Under the pieces are notes generated by a model. The model saw nothing but the letters and a program-made list of their open reading frames with translations. It was not told where the DNA came from and ran no database searches. Position numbers and translations under genes: made by a program. This document shows positions 31,639 through 44,461 of a stretch of 64,000 nucleotides of DNA, piece after piece (position 1 is the first letter of the stretch; every line of letters starts with the position of its first letter). The DNA is from Clostridia bacterium UC5.1-1D2 (GTDB lineage Bacteria; Bacillota; Clostridia; Lachnospirales; Lachnospiraceae): positions 1 to 64,000 of the forward strand of contig BBZN01000018.1 of the NCBI GenBank assembly GCA_001304855.1, read 5' to 3'.

Positions 31639-32085
31639 ATGGAATCCAAAAAAATTTCTGAACAGTTTGTTCAAAACCTGCTCCATGCCCTGCCCTGCTG
31701 GCATTCAAAGCTTGTCCGGCCTTTTAAGGATACTCTTAATGGAGAGATGAGTCTGGAAACTTACTATTGTCTGGAGACATTGCGGCACTGCGGCACAGTC
31801 ACAATGACGGACCTGGCCCGGAGAATGAAAATCCCAAAACAGGAGATAACAAGATTAATTGACGCCCTGGCAGTCCATGAATTTGTGGAACGTGTTCCGA
31901 ACAAAGAGGACAGACGCATGATCCAACTGCGCCTGACGCCAAGGGCAGCCTCCTATCTTGATAATTATTATATGAAGAATAAGGCGTTTATTCAGGCGCT
32001 TGAAACTCAGCTGACAGAGGATGAACTCCACAGGCTCAATGAAGCCGTGGCGGTTCTGCGGGAAATACTTCCTAAACTAGGTTAG
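31639..32085 (+). CDS. MarR family transcriptional regulator
   Basis: 148 aa, intact. Winged helix: TVTMTDLARRMKIPKQEITRLIDAL (recognition helix), wing VERVPNKEDRRMIQLRLT, and long C-terminal dimer helix. The N-terminal part carries HALPCWHSKL with a Cys that could sense redox state, as in some MarR proteins (inference). Two adjacent ATGs follow GAAGGAG; the second gives better spacing. Confidence 0.9.
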   Translation: MESKKISEQFVQNLLHALPCWHSKLVRPFKDTLNGEMSLETYYCLETLRHCGTVTMTDLARRMKIPKQEITRLIDALAVHEFVERVPNKEDRRMIQLRLTPRAASYLDNYYMKNKAFIQALETQLTEDELHRLNEAVAVLREILPKLG

Positions 32086-32252
32086 CCGTCCAAATCCCCG
32101 GCCCTGCACAATACCGCGGAACAGGCCATTGCGCAGGGCATTGTACGAAGGGGGAAGCTGCCGGAGAAGTTTGCGGCGAATAAGCATGAAAGGGCTTGCA
32201 AATCCGGGGCCTGTGGTGATATAATAGGGAACGGTCTATAAGAAAAGTAATG

Positions 32253-32299
32253 TGCAAAGAACCCGGCAGGTCTTTATGAGTGGGTTCTTTGCATTTTTT
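32253..32299 (+). terminator. Terminator upstream of the NSS transporter
   Basis: Perfect 12-bp stem TGCAAAGAACCC with GGGTTCTTTGCA, then six T. It lies 39 bp before the next start, so it ends marR transcription or acts in the transporter leader. Confidence 0.8.
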
Positions 32300-32337
32300 G
32301 CGGAAGCTTATGCGAAAAGAATATACTGGGGGACAAC

Positions 32338-33737
32338 ATGGAGAAACATAACAAAAGAAGTAAATTTTCAGGAACCATCGGATTCGTTCTTGCCGCTGCA
32401 GGAAGCTCGGTAGGGCTGGGGAATATATGGCGCTTCCCCTATCTGGCAGCCAAAGACGGGGGAGGCGTATTTCTGCTGTGCTATATTGTACTGGCCCTGA
32501 CTTTCGGCTTTACGCTCCTCACAACGGAAATTGCCATTGGGCGCAAGACCGCTGAAAGCCCTCTGACTGCCTACAAAAAGCTCCATACAAAGTGGGGCTG
32601 GATCGGAATACTGGCCTGTCTTGTGCCTGTTATCATTCTTCCGTATTACTGCGTGATCGGCGGATGGGTGTTAAAGTATTTCTTCACCTATCTGACAGGC
32701 GGCGGAGGGCTCACAGTCAGTGACGCCTATTTTACTTCCTTTATAACTGCAGAGGGAGAACCTGTTATCTGGTTTCTCATATTCCTGGGGGCTACGGCCG
32801 TGGTGGTTTACAGAGGGGTCAACCACGGGATTGAAAAATGTTCCAGGATTATCATGCCTGTGCTTCTGGTTCTCATCGTGGGAATTTCCTTCTTCTCGCT
32901 GACGCTCGCCTACACAGACGGAAGCGGCGTGACGAGAACCGGACTGCAGGGCTTCGGCATGTACCTGATACCTGACTTACAGGCATGACTCTGAAGAAAT
33001 TTATAGTAGTGCTGACGGACGCCATGGGTCAGCTCTTTTATTCCATCAGCGTGGCTATGGGCATTATGGTGGCCTACGGATCCTATGTAAAGAAGGATGC
33101 CAATCTGGGAAAGGCTGTGAATCAGATAGAGTTCTTCGACACGCTGGTGGCCTTTCTGGCCGGTATGATGATCATTCCGGCAGTGTATACGTTTATGGGA
33201 ACAGAGGGAATGTCTGCAGGTCCGGGGCTCATGTTTGTGTCATTGCCCAAGATTTTTGCCGCCATGGGAAGCTTCGGCGTTGTAATTGGGCTGGTGTTTT
33301 TTCTGATGGTGTTTTTCGCGGCCGTAACCTCCTCCGTATCGGTTATGGAGGCGGTGGTATCCAGTGTTGTGGACAAGTTCCATATAGGGCGCAGGAAGGC
33401 GGTTATGGCTGCAGGGCTGGCTGCGGCCGTGGGCGGCGTTGTGGTTTGCCTGGGTTATAACCGGCTCTATTTTGAAATGGCCCTTCCAAACGGGGCTGTG
33501 GGCCAAATCCTGGACGTAATGGATTATGTCAGCAACAGTTTCCTGATGCCGGTTGTGGCGATCGCCACCTGCATTCTCATAGGCTGGGTGTTAAAGCCCG
33601 GGGCGATTATTGAGGAAGTGGAGCTGGAGGGCGCCAGATTCGGCAGGAAAAGGCTGTATATTGTGATGATACGTTTTATAGCTCCTGTATTGCTGTTTAT
33701 TCTGCTTTTACAATCTCTGGGAGTGATAAGATTGTGA
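32338..33737 (+). CDS. Sodium:neurotransmitter symporter (NSS) family amino acid transporter
   Basis: About 467 aa across one break near 32975 (TTCACA read as TTACA). The signature GSSVGLGNIWRFPYLAAKDGGG in membrane segment 1 binds Na and substrate; about 11-12 hydrophobic segments follow. Bacterial NSS members such as LeuT and MhsT import amino acids with Na. Confidence 0.92.
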
Positions 33738-33822
33738 CGGTTTAACGAGGCGAAAAAACCTATTGATTTATGAAATAATATCTAGTATATTATAAGTTAT
33801 GCAGGACCGAAAGGAGAGTCTT

Positions 33823-34837
33823 ATGATTAGGGTAGCAGTGGACGCCATGGGCGGCGATAACGCTCCGGCGGAGATGGTGGCCGGAGCAGTGGAAGCGGTG
33901 AGCGCCAGGCCTGGGATTCAGGTGCTTCTTGTAGGGCAGGAAGACAAGGTAAACCAGGAGCTTTCCAAACATACTTACAGCAAGGAGCAGATACAGGTGG
34001 TGAATGCCACAGAGGTCATTGCCACAGAAGAACCCCCTGTAAATGCTATCCGTAAGAAGAAGGATTCCTCCATTGTGGTTGGCATGAACCTGGTTAAGAA
34101 CGGGGAGGCGGATGCCTTTGTTTCGGCGGGAAGCTCAGGTGCGATTCTGGTTGGCGGGCAGATTATTGTGGGACGCATTAAAGGCGTGGAACGGCCCCCG
34201 CTGGCACCTCTCATCCCCACGGAAAAGGGCGTATCATTGTTGATTGACTGCGGAGCCAATGTAGATGCAAGGGCTTCCCATCTGGTGCAGTTTGCACAGA
34301 TGGGCTCTATCTACATGGAACATGTGATGGGGATTAAAAACCCGAGAGTGGCAATTGTCAACATTGGCGCGGAAGAAGAGAAGGGCAATGCACTGGTGAA
34401 AGAGACATATCCTCTGCTTAAGAACTGTGAGGGAATCAATTTTACCGGAAGCATCGAGGCCAGGGAAATCCCCCATGGAGGCGCAGATGTCATTGTCTGT
34501 GAGGCGTTTGTGGGCAATGTGATTCTGAAGCTTTACGAGGGGGTGGGAGCCACCTTAATCAGCATGGTTAAGGGAGGCATGATGGCCACTTTGCGAAGCA
34601 AATCGGCGGTCTGTTAGTGAAGCCGGCGCTTAAGGAGACTTTGAAGTCCTTTGATGCAAGCCAGTACGGAGGGGCTCCCCTTCTGGCTTAAAGGGCCTGG
34701 TTGTGAAGACCCACGGCAATTCTAAGCGCACAGAAGTGCGTAATTCTATCATCCAATGTGAGACATTTAAGGAACAGGCGATTAATGACAAAATACGTGA
34801 TTCCTTAAGTGTGCAGAACGAAGAACCACATGAATAA
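33823..34837 (+). CDS. plsX: Phosphate acyltransferase
   Basis: About 338 aa across two breaks (near 34604 AAAA read as AAA; near 34687 GGG read as GG). IRVAVDAMGGDNAP at the start, then NAIRKKKDSSIVVGM, GSSGAILVGG and DCGANVD are PlsX hallmarks. It makes acyl-phosphate from acyl-ACP for phospholipid synthesis. It is followed by acpP. Ribosome site AAAGGAGAG. Confidence 0.95.
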
Positions 34838-34867
34838 AAGATATGAAAAAGGAAGAGGAGCTAAGAG

Positions 34868-35098
34868 ATGGAATTTGAAAAATTACAGGGAATTATTGCT
34901 GAAGTGTTGAACATTGAACCGGAGGAAGTGACAATGGCGGCTACATTCGTCGATGACCTGGGCGCGGACTCTCTGGATATTTTCCAGATTATCATGGGAA
35001 TTGAAGAGGAGTTCGACATTGAGATTCCAAATGAGGCTGCTGAACAGATTGTAACCGTAGGCGACGCAGTAGAGCAGATTAAGAACGCATTAAACTAA
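34868..35098 (+). CDS. acpP: Acyl carrier protein
   Basis: 76 aa, intact. The phosphopantetheine Ser lies in [19 protein letters not shown]. It is a partner of PlsX encoded just upstream. Ribosome site GGAAGAGGAG. Confidence 0.96.
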   Translation: MEFEKLQGIIAEVLNIEPEEVTMAATFVDDLGADSLDIFQIIMGIEEEFDIEIPNEAAEQIVTVGDAVEQIKNALN

Positions 35099-35104
35099 CA
35101 ATGG

Positions 35105-35143
35105 GCACAGGGGCTGTAGGCACAGCCCTTTTGTGCGTTTTTA
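35105..35143 (+). terminator. Terminator after acpP
   Basis: Inner stem GGGCTGT with ACAGCCC, extended by GCACA with TGTGC, loop AGGC, then T-rich. Confidence 0.75.
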
Positions 35144-35268
35144 TTCAGTTTTTTATAACAAGAAAATCAGGGCATAAAAGGCAAAAAGGGCCTGCTAAGG
35201 GCCGGCGGCATGTACCGCGCCCGGCGGCTGGAGGATAACCGCTGCGTGCCCATAACAAGGAGGACAGC

Positions 35269-35991
35269 ATGAACAGTCATTTGAAGGAATTGGAAGAAAG
35301 GATCCGGTATCAGTTTGAGAATCACAACCTTTTCGTCCAGGCTCTGACCCACAGCTCCTATGCCAATGAACACCGTCTTGACCACAGCCGGTGCAATGAG
35401 CGTTTGGAATTTCTGGGAGACGCGGTTTTGGAGATTGTGACCAGCGATTTTCTGTTTCACAAGTATGATACGCTGCCAGAGGGAGATCTGACGAAAATCC
35501 GGGCCAGCATTGTGTGTGAGCCTACACTGGCCTATTGCGCGGCAGATCTGAGTCTTGGATCCTATTTGTACCTGGGAAAAGGCGAGGACGCCACAGGCGG
35601 AAGGAGCAGAAATTCCGTGGTATCGGACGCTATGGAGGCGCTGATCGGCGCAATCTATCTGGACGGTGGTTTTGCTAATGCAAAAGAGTTTATTCATCAG
35701 TTTATCTTAAACGACATCGAACATAAACAGCTCTTTTATGATAGCAAGACTATCTTACAGGAAATGGTTCAGAGCCGTCAGGCGGAGGCTCTCACCTATG
35801 AAATCCTCAAAGAGGAAGGCCCCGACCACAACAAGTCCTTTGAGGTCTGTGCGAAAATCGGCCGGGAGGAAGTAGGACGGGGCGTGGGGCGCACCAAAAA
35901 GGCAGCGGAGCAGGTGGCCGCCTATAATGGTATCCTGAAGCTGAAGGCTGAGGATGAGAACAACCGGACAGCAGGTGACGTATGTATTTAA
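35269..35991 (+). CDS. rnc: Ribonuclease III
   Basis: 240 aa, intact. Signature [14 protein letters not shown] with catalytic acidic residues, second acidic site [15 protein letters not shown], and a C-terminal dsRNA-binding domain (about 160-230). It cuts double-stranded RNA. It overlaps the smc start by 10 bp. Ribosome site AAGGAGG. Confidence 0.96.
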   Translation: MNSHLKELEERIRYQFENHNLFVQALTHSSYANEHRLDHSRCNERLEFLGDAVLEIVTSDFLFHKYDTLPEGDLTKIRASIVCEPTLAYCAADLSLGSYLYLGKGEDATGGRSRNSVVSDAMEALIGAIYLDGGFANAKEFIHQFILNDIEHKQLFYDSKTILQEMVQSRQAEALTYEILKEEGPDHNKSFEVCAKIGREEVGRGVGRTKKAAEQVAAYNGILKLKAEDENNRTAGDVCI

Positions 35992-38900
35992 AAAGTATTG
36001 AGATTCAAGGGTTTAAATCATTTGCCAACAAGATAGTATTTGAATTCCATACGGGAATCACCGGCATTGTGGGACCCAACGGCAGCGGAAAAAGCAATGT
36101 TGCAGACGCGGTGCGCTGGGTTCTGGGCGAGCAGAGAATCAAGCAGCTCCGGGGCGCAGCATGCAGGATGTTATCTTTGCAGGTACGGAGATGAGAAAGC
36201 CCCAGGGGTTTGCCTATGTGGCAATTACGCTGGACAACAGCGATCACCAGCTGGCAATCGACTACGACCAGGTAACTGTCTCCAGGCGGCTGTACCGTTC
36301 CGGCGAAAGCGAATACATGATCAACGGCAGCATCTGCCGGTTAAAGGACATTAACGAACTGTTCTATGATACGGGAATCGGAAAAGAAGGCTACTCCATC
36401 ATCGGACAGGGACAGATTGATAAAATTTTAAGCGGTAAGCCGGAGGAGCGCAGAGAGCTCTTTGACGAGGCTGCCGGCATTGTTAAATTTAAGAGAAGAA
36501 AGAACATTGCCCAGAAGAAGCTGGAGGACGAGCAGGCTAATCTGGTGCGTGTCGGCGACATACTGAGTGAATTGGAGAAACAGGTGGGGCCCCTGGAGCG
36601 TCAGTCCAGGGCGGCGAGGGAATATCTGCAGCTGAAGGAGGAGCTTAAGACCTGCGACGCCAATCTGTTCCTCATGGAGACGGAGGGCATTTCCCGCCAG
36701 CTGGAGGAGGTATGTAAAAAGAAGGAGCTTCTCTCCGGCGATATGGAGGAGACGAAAGCAGGAGCAGGAGGCTGTAAAGCCCGGCAGGAGACTCTGGAGA
36801 CAGAACTGCTGGAGCTGGAGAGCAGAATCAATGAGGACAGGAACGAACTGAACCAGGGAACCGTACTCCAGGGCAATCTGGAAGGGCGGATCAACGTTCT
36901 CAACGAGCAGATACATACAGAGGAGATAAACGAAGAACATCTCAAAAACCGCAGAGGCGTGATCACAGAGGAACTGAAGAGCCGCAGGGAGCAGCTTCTT
37001 TCTTACGATGAAGATTTGGAGGAGGCAGCCGCCCAGGTGAAGGACGCCCTTGAAAGCCAGGAGGAAGCCCAGGAGCTTTTAAGCGCCCAGGACGAGTTGA
37101 TTCACCGGCTGGATACGGATATTGAGACAGCGAAGAGCGGAATTATTCAGGCGCTCAACGAGAGGGCCTCCCTCACTGCCAGACAGCAGCGGTATGAGAC
37201 GATGCTGGAGCAGGCAAATCTGCGCAGGAGCGAGGTTTCCCAAAAGCTTCTGAAATTTAAAAGCGACGAATCGGTCCAGGATGAACTGATCGAAAAGGAA
37301 AAGGCAGTCCTTGCGGAGGTCAGGGAAAACCTGGAGGACCGCCAGTTTGAGGCACAGGCTGCAGAGGACGGCTTAAATACGGCAGAGCAGGAGGCCAGAC
37401 GGTTAAACCGCAATCTGAATGATACACAGCAGGAGTATCATATGGCCTACACCAAGCTGGAGTCCCTGAAGAACCTGGCGGAGCGTTACGACGGATACGG
37501 CAACAGCATCCGCAGGGTGATGGAAGTCAGGGACAGAGTCAGGGGGATTCACGGCGTTGTGGCCGACCTGATAACCACCCGGCAGAAATACGAGACAGCC
37601 ATTGAAACTGCATTGGGCGGAAGCATTCAGAATATTGTCACGGATTCCGAGGCAACGGCCAAGCAGCTTATAGAATACCTGAAAAAGAACAAGTACGGAA
37701 GGGCTACGTTTCTGCCGCTCACCAGCATTAACGGCAATCAGAATTTCAGCCGTCCGGAGGCTCTGAAAGAGAAAGGCGTCCTGGGCCTTGCCAGCGATTT
37801 GGTACAGGTAGATCCCCGGTATCAGGGCCTTGCAAAGTATCTGCTGGGCCGCGTGGTAGTGGCCGATACCATTGACAATGCCATCGCTCTGGCCAGAAAA
37901 TATAAGTACGGCCTGCGGATTGTAACTCTGGAAGGAGAGCTTTTAAGCGCCGGAGGTTCCATGACGGGCGGAGCCTTTAAAAATTCCAGCAATCTGCTGG
38001 GCCGCCGCAGGGAAATCGAGGAGCTGGAGGAGAAATGCGGCAAGGCCCTTGTGCTGGTGGAACAGATTCAGAAGGAACTTTCCCTGCAGGAGGCGTTGGC
38101 GGAAGAGAGAAAAGCAGAGCTGGAGCAGCTTAAGGCTGATATTCAGGCTCTGGTTCTGAGGGAAAATACCATAGGCATGAACATTTCCCAGCTGGAGGAC
38201 AAAAAGAAGGAGATCGCCGAGTCCTCAGGGGATTTGGTGCGGGAGCATGGGCAGCTGGAGGAGCAGGTTAAGGAGATAACGGAGAGCCGGAATAATCTGG
38301 ATGCAGACACCAAAAGCCTGGAGCTGCGCAATGAACAGGCCGGCCGGGAGATAGAGGAGAACACCTCGCTTCTGGAGACTGCCAGACAGGTCAGGGAGAC
38401 TTATGCGGCAGATCTGTCCAAAGCCCGGATGGAGACTGCAAACCTGCGTCAGAAGCAGGACTTTATAAAGGAAAATGCAGACCGTGTCCGCAGTGAGATA
38501 GAGAAGCTCAATGAGGAGTTCGGTTCCCTTGAGGAAGGGACAGGAAGCTCCCAACAGATTATTGAGGGCAAACTCAGAGAGATAGAAGAACTGAGAGAAC
38601 AGATAGCAGGCGGGGAGATCCGCATGAAGGAACTGGGAGAGATAATCGCAGGGCAGTTATCCAGAAAAGAAGAGCTGACAGGCCGCCAGAAGGAGCTTTT
38701 TGCCAAAAGGGAGGAGCTGACGGAAAGGCTTTCAGAGCTGGATAAGGATATGTTCCGCGTCCAGGCCCAGGAGGAGAAGCTGGAGGAACGGCTGGAAAGC
38801 TTCACAGCCTACATGTGGGCCGAGTATGAGATGACTTTCTCCACAGCCCAGGAATTAAAACGGGAGGAATACCAGTCCCTTCCCCAGGTGAAAAAACAGA

Positions 38901-39542
38901 TAGAGGATTTGAAAAACCGGATAAAAGGGCTGGGAAATATCAATGTAAATGCCATCGAGGATTACAAGGAGGTTTCTGAGCGTTATAAGTTCCTGAAAAC
39001 CCAGTACGAGGATTTGATCCAGGCACAGACCGAGCTGGAGAAGATAATCGGGGAGCTGGATACAGGCATGCGCCGTCAGTTCCAGGAGAAATTCGGAGAG
39101 ATACGGACGGAATTTGACAAGGTGTTTAAGGAGCTTTTCGGCGGAGGCCGGGGGCGCGCTGGAGCTGATGGAGGAGGAAGATATTCTGGAGGCGGGCATA
39201 CAGATTATAGCCCAGCCGCCCGGCAAAAAGCTTCAGAATATGATGCAGCTTTCAGGCGGAGAGAAGGCCCTTACGGCTATTTCGCTGCTCTTTGCGATAC
39301 AGAACTTAAAACCTTCCCCCTTCTGCCTTCTGGATGAGATCGAGGCTGCTCTGGATGATTCCAACGTAGACCGGTTCGCAGGTTATCTTCACAAGCTGAT
39401 AAAGAACACCCAGTTTATCGTTATCACCCACAGGCGCGGAACGATGGTTTCGGCAGACCGGCTCTATGGTATAACCATGCAGGAGAAGGGAGTTTCCACT
39501 CTGGTTTCCGTAAATTTAATCGAGGACAGTCTGGATAAATAA
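35982..39542 (+). CDS. smc: Chromosome segregation SMC protein
   Basis: About 1187 aa across two breaks (near 36160 AA read as A; near 39150 GGGG read as GGGGG). Walker [17 protein letters not shown], long coiled coil, hinge around [20 protein letters not shown], second coiled coil, signature [15 protein letters not shown] and Walker [16 protein letters not shown]. It is the condensin core ATPase. The essential nature of this gene argues that its breaks are sequence errors. Confidence 0.96.
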
Positions 39543-39624
39543 ACCGGAATGTGGTATGCTATGGGCGTTACCATGTTATTATCTACGCAACAATGAAATT
39601 ATATGGCTGATAAGGAGTAATATT

Positions 39625-40571
39625 ATGTCTGAGGGAAAGAAAGGTTTTTTTGGACGGTTGGTAGAAGGGCTTGCCAAAACCAGAAATAATATTGTGTCGG
39701 GAATTGACTCTATTTTCAGCGGTTTTTCCGCAATTGACGATGAGTTTTACGAGGAGATAGAAGAGACGCTGATTATGGGAGATCTGGGTATCCAGACCAC
39801 GATGTCCATCGTGGAGGATCTGCGCCAGAAGGTGAAGGAACAGCACATAAAGGAGCCTGAGGAGTGCAAGGAACTCCTTATTAACAGCATTAAAGCCCAG
39901 ATGGATCTGGGTGAGAATGCCTACGAGTTTGAACATAAACGTTCCGTTGTGCTGGTTATCGGCGTAAACGGGGTTGGCAAAACCACCTCTGTGGGCAAAC
40001 TGGCCGGCAGCTTAAGGATTCCGGACACAAAGTGATCCTGGCGGCGGCGGATACCTTCCGGGCGGCCGCAATTGAGCAGCTCACGGAGTGGGCGGGAAGG
40101 GCCGGCGTCGATATCATCGCGCAGCAGGAGGGATCCGATCCTGCCGCCGTCATCTATGATGCAGTGGCTGCCGCCAAGTCCAGAAAAGCGGATGTGCTGA
40201 TCTGCGATACGGCCGGCCGTCTCCACAATAAGAAAAACCTGATGGAGGAGCTGAAAAAGATTAACCGCATTATTGACAAGGAGTATCCTGACGCCTACAG
40301 GGAAACCCTGGTTGTCCTGGACGGAACTACAGGCCAGAACGCGCTGGCTCAGGCCCGGCAGTTTATGGAGGTGGCGGATATAACAGGCATTATCCTCACA
40401 AAGCTGGACGGAACGGCCAAGGGCGGCATTGCAGTGGCCATTCAGTCGGAGCTGGGACTTCCTGTGAAGTATATCGGCATCGGAGAACAAATTGACGATC
40501 TGCAGAAGTTCAATGCAGATGACTTTGTCAATGCCTTGTTTAATGTTCATACCGGTGCGGCCCAGTCATAA
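39625..40571 (+). CDS. ftsY: Signal recognition particle receptor GTPase
   Basis: About 315 aa across one break near 40015 (AAA read as AA). Short N domain, then G domain with GVNGVGKTTSVGKLA (G1), AAADTFRAAAIEQL, DTAGRLHNKKNLMEEL, TKLDGTAKGG. It docks ribosome-SRP complexes at the membrane. ATG 39625 follows AAGGAG. It follows smc as in many Firmicutes. Confidence 0.96.
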
Positions 40572-40642
40572 TCCGTTCTTGAATTTAATGCGGTGACGTG
40601 ATATAGTAAAGAGAAAAGCAATTGAAAGAAGGTTCTGTCAGA

Positions 40643-41874
40643 ATGGAAGAGTTAACGTTGGAGAAGTTTGAGGAGGCCTCAGAGATCGTCAAAGAGGTCA
40701 CTCTGGAGACAAAGCTTATATACAGCGAATATTTTTCGGCGCAAACCGGGAATAAGGTGTATTTTAAGCCTGAGAACATGCAGTATACGGGGGCATACAA
40801 GGTGAGGGGGGCTTATTATAAGATCAGCACCCTCAGCGACGGGGAGAAAGCCAAGGGGCTTATTACCGCCTCCGCCGGAAATCATGCCCAGGGCGTGGCT
40901 TACGCCGCCAAACTGGCAGGTGTGAAGGCAACGGTGGTTATGCCTACCACAACCCCTCTCATGAAGGTAAACCGCACCAAGAATTACGGCGCGGAGGTTG
41001 TGCTGGAGGGGGATGTATTCGACGAGGCGTGCGACCACGCCTACAAGCTGGCCGAGGAGCAGGGATTTACCTTTGTACATCCCTTTGACGATTTGGATGT
41101 GGCCACAGGGCAGGGTTCCATCTCCATGGAGATCATCAAGGAACTGCCTACCGTGGACTACATACTGGTTCCCATCGGCGGCGGCGGGCTTTGCACAGGC
41201 GTTTCCACATTGGCCAAGCTTTTGAACCCCAAGATCAAGGTGATAGGCGTGGAGCCTGCGGGAGCCAACTGTATGCAGGAGTCCCTGCGGGCAGGACATG
41301 TGGTGACCCTTCCTGATGTGACAACCATCGCAGACGGTACGGCTGTGAAACGTCCGGGAGAGAAACTCTTCCCTTATATTCAGGAGAATATAGATGATAT
41401 CATCACCATTGAAGACAGCGAGCTCATTGTAGCCTTTCTGGATATGGTGGAGAATCACAAGATGATCGTGGAGAATTCAGGACTTCTGACAGTAGCCGCA
41501 CTGAAGCATCTGAATGTTCAGAAGAAGAAAATTGTGTCTATCTTAAGCGGCGGCAATATGGACGTGATCACCATGTCCTCCATTGTACAACACGGCTGAT
41601 TCAGAGAGACCGGGTATTCACCGTATCCGTTCTGCTTCCGGATAAGCCAGGCGAGCTGGCAAGGGTTTCCTCCCTGTTAGCCAGGGAGCAGGGCAATATT
41701 ATTAAGCTGGAGCACAACCAGTTTATAAGTATTAACCGCAATGCGGCTGTAGAACTGCGCATTACCATGGAGGCCTTTGGAACCGACCATAAAAACCAGA
41801 TAGTTAGAGCTTTGACAGATGCAGGCTATCGTCCAAAGCTGGTTAAGGTGAAGGGAACTTACAGCGAGGCTTAA
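40643..41874 (+). CDS. Threonine ammonia-lyase with C-terminal ACT domain
   Basis: About 411 aa across one break near 41597 (CC read as C). PLP Lys in MQYTGAYKVRGAYYKI, ASAGNHAQGVAYAA, phosphate-binding IGGGGLCTGV. The ACT domain (about 330-405) begins FTVSVLLPDKPGELARV. It deaminates threonine to 2-oxobutyrate; catabolic (tdcB-like) or biosynthetic (ilvA) role cannot be decided. ATG 40643 fits AAGAAGG. Confidence 0.92.
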
Positions 41875-42055
41875 GGAGCTGCGGCATAAATAATCAGGAG
41901 AAAAGCCGCAGCGCTGCACAGGGCCGGGCCCTGGGAGAATCAATAGAGTGGGTATATGGGTATCTCATGCCGCAGTCCGGATCGGGGCTATGGTATGGGA
42001 TATTTTCCCGTTTAATGTAGATACGGATATGAAACAAAGTGTGGGGGAGAGACAG

Positions 42056-43316
42056 ATGGAGACGGTAAAGGCTTCAGAGACAAAGGCCGGTCTGACGGCC
42101 AACATTCACTATTTTTTTAAGTGGCTGCTGATCTCAGTGATCATCGGAAGCGCGGGCGGGGCGGCAGGTACGGTGTTTTCCTATGGAGTGACCTGGGCCA
42201 CCCAGTTCAGGCTGGAAAACGATTATATGCTTTTTTATCTGCCTGCGGCAGGACTTCTCATTGTATGGATGTACAGAACCTTCCACGAGGAGGGAAACCG
42301 CGGGACTAACATGGTAATCGACGCCATTTCCTCTGATGAGAAGGTGACGGCTGCCACAGGGCCGCTGATTTTTGTGTCCACCATTGTAACGCACCTGGCA
42401 GGAGGCTCCACGGGGCGCGAAGGCGCCGCGCTTCAGCTGGGAGGAAGTATCGGCAACTCACTGAGCCATGTGATGCGCCTGGATGAGAAGGATAAGAAGA
42501 TTGCGATTATGTGCGGCATGAGCGCTGTGTTTGCGGCCCTTTTCGGGACGCCGGTGGCTGCAGGCGTATTTTCACTGGAGGTAGTGAGTATTGGAGTGCT
42601 GTACTATGCGGCCTTGGTGCCATGTATATTTTCTTCCTATATTGGAGTGGGAATTGCCAGAGTGGCGGGGCTGCCCGGGGAGAGTTTCCCCATCACCTCG
42701 GTTCCGCCGGTAACCATCGGTACGGCTGCCCTCATTGTGATACTGGGGATACTCTGCGCGGGAGTCAGCATCCTGTTCTGCATAATGCTTCATCACTCGG
42801 AGCATGCCTACCGCCGGTTTTTTCCAAACCCTTACATACGGATTCTGGCTGCCAGCGGTATCTTCATTGCTCTGACGCTTTTGTCAGGAACCAGGGCCTA
42901 CTGCGGCAGCAGCATGCCCCTTATAGAAGCCAGTGTGGAAGGCTACGGACCGTATGAGGCATTTCTCCTGAAAATGATCTTTACGGCCGTCACTCTGGGC
43001 GCAGGATTTAAGGGAGGGGAGATTGTGCCCACCCTGTGCGTGGGAGCCACCTTCGGCTGTGCAGTGGGACGGTTTTTAAACTTCTCCCCCTCCTCTGTGC
43101 TGCCTGCGGTATGGCGGCCCTGTTTGCAGGAGTCACCAATTGCCCGATCACCTCCCTGATCATTGCGCTGGAGCTGTTCGGATATGCGGGAATGGAGTAT
43201 TTTTCGATTATCATTGCCGTTTCCTTTGCATTATCCGGTTATTATGGGCTCTATGCAAGCCAGAAATTGTCTACTCCAAGACAAAGACAGAGTTTATTAA
43301 CCGGAAATCCCATTAG
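42056..43316 (+). CDS. ClC-type chloride channel/transporter
   Basis: About 421 aa across breaks near 43100 and 43266 (AAA read as AA). Selectivity motifs GGSTGREGAALQLGGSIG (GREGP-like, Ala for Pro) and GAGFKGGEIVPTLCVGA (GKxFIP-like region), multiple membrane helices. Without the second correction the frame reads on to 43443 in an unlikely Arg-rich tail; I end it at ...TEFINRKSH. ATG 42056 follows GGGGGAGAG. Confidence 0.88.
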
Positions 43317-43583
43317 AGGCATTTTGCAGGCTTACTGCCCACACCGTTTCCGGCGCAAAGGAAAGGGCGATACCGCCTTTCGCGCGCCGGCCCACGGGAT
43401 ATATCTGCATCCTTTCCGCGCTCCGTGGGGATGTGGCCTGTAAGAAGCGCCGCTTCGGTCCCCGGCCCGGAGAAAAGGATGCTGGAAAAGAATGGGGGGT
43501 TGTGTTATACTAAAGTATAAAAGGAACGGCGCCGGGTTTTTACAGCGGATTGCCGTGAAGAGCGGTTCTGAGGAGGTATCATT

Positions 43584-44152
43584 ATGAGACAGATAAATCG
43601 TTTATGGAAAAACCCACGGGCGGTTCTGGGGCTGGCCCTGGTTTTAGCCGCTGTATTTTTGGGCGGGTGCAGCAGGAACAAGCTGGCAGAGCCTGCAGAG
43701 GAGAGCGCTGCTGCAGAGGCCGTTACGGCGGATACTGCTCAAGCGCCCAATCCTATGGCTGAGGTGGAGGATCCACAGGCCTTTGAAGCCATAGGCGTTC
43801 ATATGATTGCGCCTGCCAATGGAAAGGATATTAAATATTTCATTATCAGCGGCCAGGTGGCGGAGATGCAGTTTACCCTGGACGGAACCGCATACTCATG
43901 GAGGCTTCCGATACGGCTGAGGACTTTGCCGGGATTTTTGAACGCTTCAAAGAAGAGGTTATTACCGAGGAGTATGAAGACGGAAGCCACAGGGCGCAGA
44001 TAGAAATCAAAACCACAGAGAGCGGCGGACGTCTGGCGTCCTGGGCCTGGGGCAGCACAAAATACACCCTGTATACTTCAGGCGAAGTAACCGATGCGGC
44101 TATAAAAGAGACTGCGCTCAAACTGGCCGAGCTCAGTGAGAATGAAAAATAA
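43584..44152 (+). CDS. Putative lipoprotein
   Basis: About 190 aa across one break near 43900 (TCC read as TC). Signal peptide with a hydrophobic core VLGLALVLAAVFL and lipobox GGCS, then an Ala/Glu-rich spacer and a small globular domain ending in ETALKLAELSENEK. Secreted and membrane-anchored. I do not recognise the domain. It is followed 15 bp later by a small cytosolic gene that may be co-transcribed. Confidence 0.75.
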
Positions 44153-44167
44153 CAGGCGGTAGAGAAA

Positions 44168-44461
44168 ATGCTGGAATTAAAAGATTTCATGCCTATTAAC
44201 TTTTTGAAAAAGGAGAAATTCACAGGCAGCCACAGTGGGATGCGTTTCCGTATGGAGAAAGCGGAAGATGAGGGCGGGGAGAAAGCAATGCTTAAGGTGA
44301 CGGTATGGCCGGAACCTTACGGCTACGATGCCACGCCCCAGGATGAAAAGACGGAAATCATGCTGGAATTTGATGCGGAGGGTCTTGCAAAAGGGGTGGA
44401 TTGGATCAATGAACAGTTTGAGAGCCAGCGGCCCAGATGGAAGGCGGTGGGCCGGAACTAG
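44168..44461 (+). CDS. Conserved small protein of unknown function
   Basis: 97 aa, intact, no signal peptide. Contains FTGSHSGMRFRMEK and VTVWPEPYGYDATP, and reads like a family common in Clostridia without assigned function. Its stop TAG shares its last base with the first base of the inverted-repeat element that follows. Confidence 0.7.
   Translation: MLELKDFMPINFLKKEKFTGSHSGMRFRMEKAEDEGGEKAMLKVTVWPEPYGYDATPQDEKTEIMLEFDAEGLAKGVDWINEQFESQRPRWKAVGRN

Noticed and set aside
43317..43443. Arg-rich C-terminal extension of the ClC channel
   Set aside because: Produced by one lost A near 43266; the corrected frame stops at 43316.
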